In this document: positions 55,534 to 64,000 of the stretch, piece after piece
Layout: each line of letters starts with the position of its first letter
How positions within the stretch are numbered: the stretch's first letter is position 1
Source of the DNA: Branchinecta lynchi
Lineage: Eukaryota; Arthropoda; Branchiopoda; Anostraca; Branchinectidae
Assembly (NCBI GenBank): GCA_023053575.1
Contig: JAKZAP010000014.1
Location: forward strand, 21,230,938-21,294,937
DNA length: 64,000 nucleotides
Direction of reading: 5' to 3'
Notes under the pieces: generated by a model
Databases searched by the model: none
Seen by the model: the letters and a program-made list of their open reading frames with translations, nothing else
What the model was told of the DNA's origin: nothing
Program-made: the position numbers and the translations under genes

Positions 55534-56464
55534 GGGCATGGCACCCCTGTGAAATTTGGTTTAACTGAGACTGGTTACATACCTAAATAGGGTCTTCTTC
55601 CTGTCCCAGATCCAAAGATACCTGATTTTACTTTCTATCCAACCTCATTTTCCAATTTACAAAATGATGGAGCAGTCTACCACAAATCCCTGATTTTTGG
55701 ATACCCTATGCCAAACGCTGGGTATATCTAGCATTTACCATAGCCTATGCCTAACGCTGGATACCCTATGCCAAACGCTGGATACCTGTTGGTAACCTAA
55801 CCCTGACCTACTTCAATAGAAAGGATTTCTGATTGGTTGATTTTTTAGCTTCACTCAAATCATCAATATTTTACTGGGTTATAGTATCCAGCACCTGACA
55901 TAGTGTATCCAGCGTTAGGCATAGGGTATGCCGAACGCTAGACATATCCGGCGTTTGGCATAGGGTATCCAAAAATCAGGGGTTTGTGGTTGACTGTGAT
56001 GGAGCACTTCCAAGATACAGAGTTTTTTGGAGGCCACTTCTCTTCTAGTGGGTTTAACATATCCTTTTTCAAAAAATTGCTGCTAGCTAGCATGGATGAG
56101 GCAAGCTTTTCAATCTGTTCACTGGAGCAAATATTTCCTTTAGTTTGTTTCCCTTTTATTGTATTTATTTTGAGTGATTTTTTTTTATTTTTTTTACTCT
56201 GACTTTTGACTTTTTAATAACATGGAAAAGGATTGAGTAACCTAGTGGCAACTACATGCAAAAGGATACAGCAAACCCACTGGGAAAGAAGTGGCCTCCA
56301 CAAAACTCTCTGTATCTTGGAAGTGCTCTAACATTTTGAAAATTGGAAAATGAGGTTAGATAAAAAGTGAAATCAGGTATCTTTTGATCTAGGACAAGAA
56401 CAAGACCCTATTTGGGTATGTAGCCAGTGTCAGTTTAACCAAATTTCACAGGGGTACCATGCCC
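55534..56464. mobile_element. large fold-back element, arms of about 250 bp
   Basis: The left arm ('gggcatggcacccctgtgaa ... tctatccaacctcattttcc ... ccaagatacagag') is the reverse complement of 56307-56464. The pairing continues inward with 'ggaggccacttctcttctag' against 'gaaagaagtggcctcc'. The left arm is interrupted at 55675-55996 by another element. Confidence 0.8.
55675..55996. mobile_element. MULE-like element with long TIRs and 9-10 bp TSD
   Basis: The arms of about 110-120 bp ('ccctgatttttggataccctatgcc' and its complement) hold repeated CTATGCC(A/T)AACGCTGG motifs. TGATGGAGCA lies on both sides (55665-55674, 55997-56006). The intact opposite arm of the host fold-back reads without the insert, proving insertion. 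Long TIRs with a 9-10 bp TSD point to the Mutator superfamily. Confidence 0.8.
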
Positions 56465-56904
56465 AAAAATTGAGGATTTGTGTATGACTGGCTACTCATC
56501 CCTGGCCTAGTCTGAACCTGGTCCGAACTGGCATCTGGAAAGTTCCTGGAAAGTGGGTGATATAGGCAGGATCTATGCTAAGCACTACAAAATGTGAGAA
56601 TTATTTAAAACAACTAATTTCCTTTCATTCCATGGGCTGTGGTCAGGCTATGGTAGGCTAATCAATTTCTATCTTATTTTTAGCTTGCAAATTCACATCT
56701 CAGAAAAACAGGATTGATTTTATGGAATAATAATTTTAGGTGGAATAACTCCAGATAATGGGGGGTGATGCTGTCCCTGCCAGAGGTGTCCGGACACCTT
56801 CCTGATTCTGACACCTTCCTGAGTGCAGCTTCAGAATTTTTTATCAATTTGACATTTTACTGGAAATTGTGCATAGTGACCATCTCTGCAGAAACTCTAG
56901 AATA
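56465..56904. other. no recognisable feature
   Basis: A frame from 56765 is open but ends inside the family-C MITE. Confidence 0.4.
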
Positions 56905-57111
56905 CAGGAGGGGTATCCAACCTCGAATTTACACAACCTCGAACCTTGCCTAAAAGTGGTTGAAGGAAATTTCAGTCCAGTCGTAAAAAATGTCCGAACT
57001 GTCAAGAAGGAAACCCTGGGTAACCCAGGGTCTGTTTTGGACTGTACAGAAATTTCCTTGTAAGGTTTTCAGGCCAAGTTCGAGGTCATATAAATTCAAG
57101 GTTGGATTCTG
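56905..57111. mobile_element. family C MITE, 207 bp, TA target site
   Basis: The left end CAGGAGGGGTATCCAACC and right end 'ggttggattctg' are flanked by TA (56903-56904, 57112-57113). Same length as the copy at 29075 and collinear with it. Confidence 0.85.
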
Positions 57112-57289
57112 TACTGTTGTGTTTGACTTTGATTATGTGTTACAAGCAACTGTAAAAAAATTAGTCTTGTCAAAGTTTAACTGATATGGCAGCTTATTTT
57201 TGCATCTGATATGTCAATACATTGAACTATTTTGACTAATCTGAGGGATTCTATATTTGTTGTGGGATGCTCTAGTAATAATGTTTATG

Positions 57290-57597
57290 CTGCTTGCACG
57301 ACAAACCAAAATTCATCCAGACGTGGAGAATCTGAATTTAAACAAAGGACTGCATTTCCAGGGCTAAAGATACAACATCAGAGAAGTAACGCCTGTAGGT
57401 AGGAAAATGGTTTTAGGATTTGTAGTGCAATGAATCTGATATTTTTTTTTTTTTTTGGGCAGTGGCTTATATATCTACTTGGTAAATGTTTCATGCGTAG
57501 AGGGACAAGCACATAGAGACAAATCCAAAAGAATAAGTTCATTGTATGAAATTGATTATCCCTGGCCTGTCCCTGGCTAATGGACAAACAAAGTAAC
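57290..57597. mobile_element. family-B-related element, left part, split by LINEs
   Basis: 'aattcatccagacgtggaga' and 'aatggacaaacaaagtaacg' match 35960-36345. The right part resumes at about 60258 ('tttttgtcgggtttccagg ... gccctatttggttaat'). Confidence 0.65.
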
Positions 57598-58537
57598 GGC
57601 GCTCATCAACGCCCAGTCACTTGGAAATAAAACTGAGGAGCTTGAACACTTCATACGCCGTGGTAATATTGACATTGTAGCAATTATTGAAACTTGGGTG
57701 CCCTCGGCAGACTTCATAGAAATCGACGGGTACAGCTTCCTTCTGCTATCCACTTCGAAGAGGAGACCACCTAATTATTCGGCTGGAGCCGAATGGACAC
57801 AAGCCGAAAAATGGATACGAAATCAGGAGATACCCCCCATCACCAAGGAGGGCATTGAAAACTACAGAAGATGGCTCTCCTCGACAAACTGGACTGAGCT
57901 GCTGAGACTCGAAGGCGCCAACGAGATTACCGTAATTTCTTCTGGACTACCTTCTAGCCAAATTTCACCAGTGCTTCCCTGAAAAACAGAAAAAGGTTAA
58001 AGCTCTGGATAAACCTTGGATGACGGATGAAATCAGAAGAATAATTAACAAGCGTGACAAATTGTTTGACGAAAAATACCAGAACGATGCAACAAAGCTG
58101 CGAAATGCAGTCGCAAACAAATGTTGAACCGCCCACCGCCCAGCCAAAGTAGTCGAGCAACTTTCAAAGGCAAATCCCAAGAAGTTCCACACAACAGTGA
58201 AGAAACTACTTGGTCGTCAATTTCATAACTCTGAAATACTTAATCAAGAGGGTAATCCCCTGTCTTCAGACGACATCAACTCCTACTTCGGCGAAGTCTG
58301 CTCCAGACATCGACCTCTCCAGCACTTACCTGAATTCGACGGAACGCTGAACGAAATTCCAATAGTCACTCCCCGAGAGTCGAGAAAAAGATCCGCAAGA
58401 TGAACCAGAATAAGGTATCATGTCCCTTCGACGTCCCCACCAAAATCATTGCCCAATGTTAGATAGAGCTGTCAATACCCCTTGCTGCCGTTTTTAACCA
58501 GTGCCTGGTAGAAGGAACCTTCCCTACGCGATTTAAG
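57598..58537 (+). pseudogene. LINE: endonuclease remnant and linker, broken frames
   Basis: The first frame reads 'LINAQSLGNKTEELEHFI' and 'IDIVAIIETWVPSADF', the N-terminal motif of the retrotransposon apurinic-type endonuclease. It then jumps at about 57760 to linker sequence (RRWLSSTNWTELLRLEGA), so most of the endonuclease is deleted. Downstream the linker is spread over several frames, with frameshifts near 57945 and 58375 and in-frame stops at about 58124 and 58459. The element is dead. It is 5'-truncated or internally deleted and is followed by the reverse transcriptase. Confidence 0.75.
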
Positions 58538-59794
58538 GTGGCGTACATCGTCCCTATCCCGAAGGTGCCAAACCCGACTCAAGTAAAAGACCTACGCCCT
58601 ATCTCGAAGACTTCCAACTTCTCGAAAATCTATGAAGACTTCCTATTTAGCTGGCTCTATGACGACATCAAGGAATCGATTGATCCAAGGCAATATGGAT
58701 TCCGTCCTAAACACAGTACCATTCATTATCTTGTCATCATGATGGAAGAAATCCTGAGACACCTTGAATATCCTGGCTCTTACGTCGATGTTCTCATTGC
58801 AGACGTGGTCAAGGCCTTCGATCTCTTAGACCATTACATAGTCGTCTCAGGAGCAGCTGAAATGAAAGCGCGACAGTTCCTTGTCAGACAGATGGCCAGC
58901 TTTCTGAGCGGTAGGAAACAATGTGTCGAGCTAAAAAATAAGCAGACCTCAGTGATGTCTAAACTTCTCTCCATCACCTGCGGAGCACCCCAGGGTACCA
59001 AACTTGGGCCCTTGGCTTTTCTCATAGCTGTGAACAAGCTGGCTATCCAACTGAAGCAGAGGCTGAAATGTGCAGATGATCTGACGCTACCCACCTTTCG
59101 ACTGATCTCGTCCAACTCGCAAGACCTAAAACATACCCTCGAGGAGCTGCGGCGCGACGCAAGTGAGGCTAAACTTCAGATCAGCACTGAAAAGAGTGTC
59201 GTCCTCCGTGTCAACTTCACAAAGCACGATCCGGAACCAATTGAATCTGAGGCAGACCTTAAAGCAGTTGAAACCACCAAAATTCTTGGGATCGGAATCG
59301 ACAACAACCTTGGCTGGGAATCCCAAACCTCTAAACTGGTCCAAAAGGGAGCCAGTCTCCTCAAGCAATTTGCTCAGCTAAGACGATTTGGGCTGTCCCA
59401 CAACACTCTCACTAGCCTTTACAAAACATACATTCGTCCTGCCCTTGAATATGGATTCCAGGTTTGGCACGCCGGACTAACAAAAGCCCAGGATTCGAAA
59501 ATTGAGCGTACTCTAAAGCGTGCATGTCGGATCATCCTCGGGCACGAGTACATCTCATACGAGGCGAATCTGGCGTCACTAGGCCTGGCTACCTTATCAA
59601 ACAGACGGCATGAACTTCTCATGGCTTTTGGGAGTTCCTGTCTGTCGTCAGAGCTCTTTCGCAACATTCTGCCAGATTTCCAGTCAGTAGCTGAAAATAA
59701 ACGCCCCACTCGAGCATCAAATTCGGGGAAGCAAAAGTATGACCGTTCATTCGTCCCGTACTTTTCCAAAAATTTTAACAGTGACTTGACTTAA
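58538..59794 (+). CDS. LINE reverse transcriptase (defective copy)
   Basis: This 418-codon frame holds the reverse transcriptase of a non-LTR retrotransposon, which copies its own RNA at a nicked target. Motifs in order: IPIPKVPNPTQVKDLRPIS, 'QYGFRPKHST', 'ADVVKAFDLLDH' (first catalytic Asp), CGAPQGTKLGPLAFLIAVN, then CADDLTL at 59069 with both catalytic Asp residues but Cys in place of the usual Tyr or Phe. A thumb and C-terminal region follow to a TAA at 59792. The ATG is internal to the original ORF, since homology continues upstream in other frames; it is not a true start. A tail with TTAATAAAC lies at 59861. Not functional as it stands. Confidence 0.88.
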   Translation: MAYIVPIPKVPNPTQVKDLRPISKTSNFSKIYEDFLFSWLYDDIKESIDPRQYGFRPKHSTIHYLVIMMEEILRHLEYPGSYVDVLIADVVKAFDLLDHYIVVSGAAEMKARQFLVRQMASFLSGRKQCVELKNKQTSVMSKLLSITCGAPQGTKLGPLAFLIAVNKLAIQLKQRLKCADDLTLPTFRLISSNSQDLKHTLEELRRDASEAKLQISTEKSVVLRVNFTKHDPEPIESEADLKAVETTKILGIGIDNNLGWESQTSKLVQKGASLLKQFAQLRRFGLSHNTLTSLYKTYIRPALEYGFQVWHAGLTKAQDSKIERTLKRACRIILGHEYISYEANLASLGLATLSNRRHELLMAFGSSCLSSELFRNILPDFQSVAENKRPTRASNSGKQKYDRSFVPYFSKNFNSDLT

Positions 59795-60257
59795 ATTGTG
59801 ACCCAAGTGTTTGTATCTTTGACGTGCCAGTGCTATTCGTTTTTGGATAATCATGGCTAATTAATAAACTTGATTTGATAACGCATTTCTATACTCCTTC
59901 TATACTGTTTCATTCTGGCGTCACTCACGTTCTGCAAAAGAAGGAGATAAAAAAGATGAGATCATGTTATTTTAAATATGTAAAGCACCTGCTCCACTTG
60001 TCGAATTATGTCATAACCATACATTGACAGAGAGATTCAAAATTCAAGATGCAAGTGTTACCCTTTTGGATGTTTCGTCATCACTTTCAAAAATCATGGA
60101 CAACAGGGCCCAACCAGCGCACGACGTCGTCCACTGCTTCCTGACTGAAGATTGAAATTTAAGTGTCCTTTTCTGTGGATTTATGTGTTTTGTTTCTTTT
60201 CTTCATTTACTCCGCCTTTTCAAAATGGCGGGTCATGAAATAAATTACTTACTTACT
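59795..60257 (+). mobile_element. LINE 3' UTR and a second LINE 3' end
   Basis: The first tail ends 'aataaacttgatttga' at about 59878. A second retroelement end follows, closing with 'ttcaaaatggcgggtcatgaaataaa' and (TTAC)n at 60243-60258. Family-B sequence resumes right after it. Confidence 0.65.
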
Positions 60258-60350
60258 TATTTTTGTCGGGTTTCCAGGAAAATTTTATTGGATAACTGAT
60301 ATGTTACTAGACTGTTGGTTTTCAGCCCTATTTGGTTAATCTATAAGATT
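60258..60350. mobile_element. family-B-related element, right part
   Basis: 'gtcgggtttccagg' and 'ttttcagccctatttggttaat' match the right end at 36350-36433, in degraded form. Confidence 0.5.
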
Positions 60351-60960
60351 GTGTTCAACCTTCAACTCACCCTACACATTTGTCCACAACGCATCCATTT
60401 TCACATTCATCAACTATATTGGTTTCACATGCGATTAGTAACAGAATTTCCAGACGCTCGTCAGACATTGTTGAATGCAAGGTGGTCTTGACCAACTTCA
60501 TCTTGCTAAAAAAAAAATCCTTTTGCCTGAGATAAAAAGGATTGTCTTAGCTAGCTTGAACGCTTTCCATACTAGTGGTAAGACACTTTTAAATTCACTA
60601 AAGACTTTGAATATATCTTCAAACATTTTGTTTGTTTTGAGGCTCCCCTGGCAACTTTCGAGATCACGCGGGACAAAGCTAACTCGTTTCTGAACTCTTC
60701 TCTGCTTATCACCGGAAAGTAGTCCAGAAATCTGTCTTAACTGGAGTAGACGGTACTGTGGTGTTATTTCTGGAACAGTATTTGCAGTTGGAAATGGTGT
60801 AGGTTTCAGTTAGAAAGCTTCTTGAAAGCTACAGAATTCGGAGATTACCGTAATCGCCCGGTCAACTTTCCGGTAGGCCTACGTCCTGGTGTCTGTCTGC
60901 ACAGATCACTCTGGTGACCCGTGTGTTGGGGTCGTCCCAGTAAGCTGTGAGTTTGACTTA
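60351..60960. other. no recognisable feature
   Basis: The plus-strand frame at 60475-60693 has no domain and no splice support. Confidence 0.4.
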
Positions 60961-60972
60961 TCTGGTAAGCAG

Positions 60973-61125
60973 CAAAATTCCGGTAGTTTCCCTGAGCCAA
61001 ATTCTAGTAGATTCGGTGGGGCAGATCCTGATTCAACCTCCAGTAGATTAGGATAGATTTCCTGAGTCGAGCTCCGGTAGATTCCTTGAGCAAGATTTCG
61101 GAAGATTTCCTGAGCAAAATTCAGG
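60973..61125. repeat. minisatellite, about 27-37-bp units
   Basis: Five diverged copies of 'ttccggtagatttcctgagc' with 'aaattc' spacers. Confidence 0.65.
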
Positions 61126-61154
61126 TGTTTAAGGTGTTTTTTCCACATTCCTTC

Positions 61155-61208
61155 TGTGGCTGGGGGGGGGGGGGGTGGAACACCCCTTCCCCCTCGGGAC
61201 GCCCCTGA
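61155..61208. repeat. hAT-like terminus with poly-G
   Basis: 'ccccttccccctcgggacgcccctg' ends like the right terminus of the hAT element at 53780. No partner end was found, so it is a remnant. Confidence 0.45.
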
Positions 61209-61487
61209 TCCCTGCTATGCAAGTAGGTACCTTGTGGCATAAATGAGATTTTTGTTCTATGAAAAAATGATTGACGCGTGTTCTGTGTGTAGCGTGAAGA
61301 TACCTCAGTGGCGTGGTTGAGAGTAGCGGGCGAGCATAATAACGCATAAATGTATCCTCACATTTCTCTTCTTCTGTTGTTGTTCCATTCAAATTGAGGA
61401 ATGAAGTGACTATGCATTGACTGTTTAGATTCTTTATGTCATAAAAGGAAAACTCGCACTGAGTAATCCAGTAGTACTTTCTTTTAG

Positions 61488-62503
<1,016 letters not shown>

Positions 62504-62917
62504 AGCGTATTCTCGCCGTTCCCCGAGGACTCCTCGGGGAGTCGAAGGGAACGGCGAGAATAGAGGGAGTCACTCCTTGCGGACTCCGCGTACAGAAACA
62601 GCGAGAATACGGGGAATGCTTCGAAATTGGACTTTGTTCTAAAAAAAAATATCTAGTTGACGAAATTAGTCTGGATCCACTTTATTTTTTTTTTTTTTTT
62701 ATTCTGATTTTTTTTAATTAATTTTACATTGCACCAACACCAGCAAAAATTGATTCCCCTCCGAATCTGAAAGGGAGTCCTTTTCGATGATGGTGATGAT
62801 AATCGGAGCACTCCCTATCGGTGAGGATTCGCGAGAATACGGGGAGTGAGTCCCCGGGACAAACGAAAACACGGGAACTCCTCAAGTGGAGTCCTTGGGG
62901 AACGGCGAGAATACGCC
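62504..62917. mobile_element. family P MITE, piggyBac-like, in the Smad1/5 intron
   Basis: The left end AGCGTATTCTCGCCGTTCC and right end GGAACGGCGAGAATACGCC are inverted repeats. The right flank is TTAA (62918-62921) and the left flank TAAA. Same plan as 14480 and 15916, with a 15-base T run at 62685. Confidence 0.85.
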
Positions 62918-63360
62918 TTAAGTATTTTCGTCTGATATCGTGTTATTGTATGGAGTATAATCCTTCACAAGATATTTAGCAGCAATTAATATCGACACTT
63001 CCGGATTGTGTAGGAAAATATCAGTACAGGCGTACCCAGGCTTTTCTGATTTGAATATCTTAAACGACATTACCAAGAACCCAGTCAATACTGATACGGT
63101 AAATAAAGACAACCGGAGCAAGTGAAATGTGAGCTAATGGCTCCTGTTGTCATATGACCATAATGTAGGCCAAGCTTCCTAGGGGATACATAAGTATTTT
63201 GTTTAGCTCAGTTCATAGCAGTCCACCCATCAATATTCACTGACGCTATCTACCAACAAAAATAAACTGGAAAATTGGTCAACGTTCATTAGTTGCGTTT
63301 TGGTCGCCTGTCAGTTCACCGTTCTGTTTTAAATTTCGTTGTCTTGCTCAACTTGCTACA
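62918..63360 (+). other. Smad1/5 intron, no recognisable feature
   Basis: AT-rich. The minus-strand frame at 62918-63121 has no domain. Confidence 0.4.
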
Positions 63361-63842
63361 TTTAACGAAAAGCCAACTTATTTTTGTATCATTTAACTGA
63401 ACACACTGCATGTGTTAAGGAATTGTTTTATTTTTCACAATTGCTCCATCATGACGTTCAGAATATCTACGGCTGGCGTGACTAGCTACTATGGCGCGGA
63501 AAATTTGAATCTTAATACAAACGCGGCTTTTCAGTCGCCAGTGATCAGGTCGCGGAAGGTAGTTCACTGCGTGAACACTAATTTTTCCTAAATTGTTTTC
63601 GTCAAGCATACAGCACGGGTAAAAACTCATAGAGGTACCACAAATCCAACAGGGAAATTCCACTATATTAAAATCGGTTGAACAGCGGAGCAACGACGTG
63701 ACGCATTTTCATCGGGTCTTCAAGACTCTTTTAAGTGAAGAAGTAATTTTTTTTTTTATTTATTTATTTATTATTTCATTTAGCGTTAAGCTTTTAGCTT
63801 GTCGCCGAAGATTGTCCCGTCTCAGCCCTTTTCAGTTAAACT
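63361..63842. mobile_element. family B MITE with a nested retroelement tail
   Basis: The left part starts 'tttaacgaaaagccaactta', and the right end 'cccttttcagttaaactt' is degenerate. The inner marks 'catagaggtaccacaaatcc' match 42745 and 36268. A reversed LINE tail ((ATTT)n and 'gcgttaagcttttagcttgtcgcc') is inserted at about 63745-63806. Confidence 0.75.
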
Positions 63843-63865
63843 TTGCCTCTCTTTTTTCTGTTAAA

Positions 63866-64000
63866 GGACACCTGAACAATGAAACCATACTTGAACACAC
63901 CATGGAGAATGCATTTACAGACATGGCCAAGGAGAGCATTCTCCTCCTGATCGTGAAGTTGTCAAAATAGGGATGTTCGTTTCTGGAGGTTTGCACATGC
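63866..64000 (+). repeat. coding-like repeat, inverted partner of 2230-2370
   Basis: After the possible acceptor 'cttttttctgttaaag' the frame reads HLNNETILEHTMENAFTDM, AKESILLL and ends SK before TAG at 63968. The copy near 2300 on the minus strand conserves this frame. Function unknown; the window edge cuts the repeat. Confidence 0.6.

Noticed and set aside
59163..59381. Second protein overlapping the reverse transcriptase
   Set aside because: It is an out-of-frame shadow of the retrotransposon ORF.

Overview
The window is nuclear DNA of a bilaterian animal, most likely an invertebrate. Spliced exons with clean GT/AG borders are separated by kilobases of DNA, there are no bacterial operons, and one exon encodes the start of a BMP-pathway R-Smad (Smad1/5, Mad). 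The species cannot be named from the sequence. Most of the 64 kb is transposon debris, much of it nested.

Two host genes are well supported, both on the + strand. Five phase-compatible exons between 2677 and 15733 encode the last 737 residues of a protein I do not recognise: two coiled-coil exons, one large disordered exon with a basic-aromatic patch and proline-rich motifs, one further exon, and a last exon ending in -QDTI, a possible PDZ ligand. Upstream exons lie off the window or were not found. At 61512-61742 is the first coding exon of Smad1/5; the rest of that gene lies beyond the right edge.

A third, tentative gene may start at 38393. There an ATG donated by the end of a repeat reads in frame into a textbook signal peptide, and candidate downstream exons at 44032 and 53302 fit its splice phase. 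Weaker candidate exons are listed at 29563, 43037 and 49354.

Layout: 1-2480 dispersed repeats (family F); 2677-15733 the five-exon gene, its introns filled with MITEs and LINE 3' ends; 15.9-21.8 kb MITEs, a fold-back and low-information DNA; 21.8-25.25 kb a large G-rich tandem-unit element (family G) holding a broken BESS-domain fragment; 25.4-31 kb hAT MITEs, a LINE fragment, a second F copy, a tRNA-derived SINE head and other MITEs; 31.5-33.5 kb a G element inside an E element; 33.6-43 kb LINE ends, MITEs, an element with inverted arrays of a 13-bp motif (39982-40999), and E and B copies; 44-49 kb LINE C-termini, a G copy and a 5 x 217-bp array; 50.2-57.3 kb E, G and hAT insertions nested in one another, a second hAT element and a large fold-back with a MULE-like insert; 57.3-60.4 kb a non-LTR retrotransposon with a decayed reverse transcriptase inside a MITE; 60.9-64 kb the Smad1/5 exon among repeats.

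Target-site duplications can be read directly for many elements: 8 bp for six hAT-type elements (five of them exact or with one mismatch), TTAA for two piggyBac-like MITE families, TA for a mariner-like MITE, and about 9-10 bp for a MULE-like element. No transposase gene was seen for any of them, so all look non-autonomous here.
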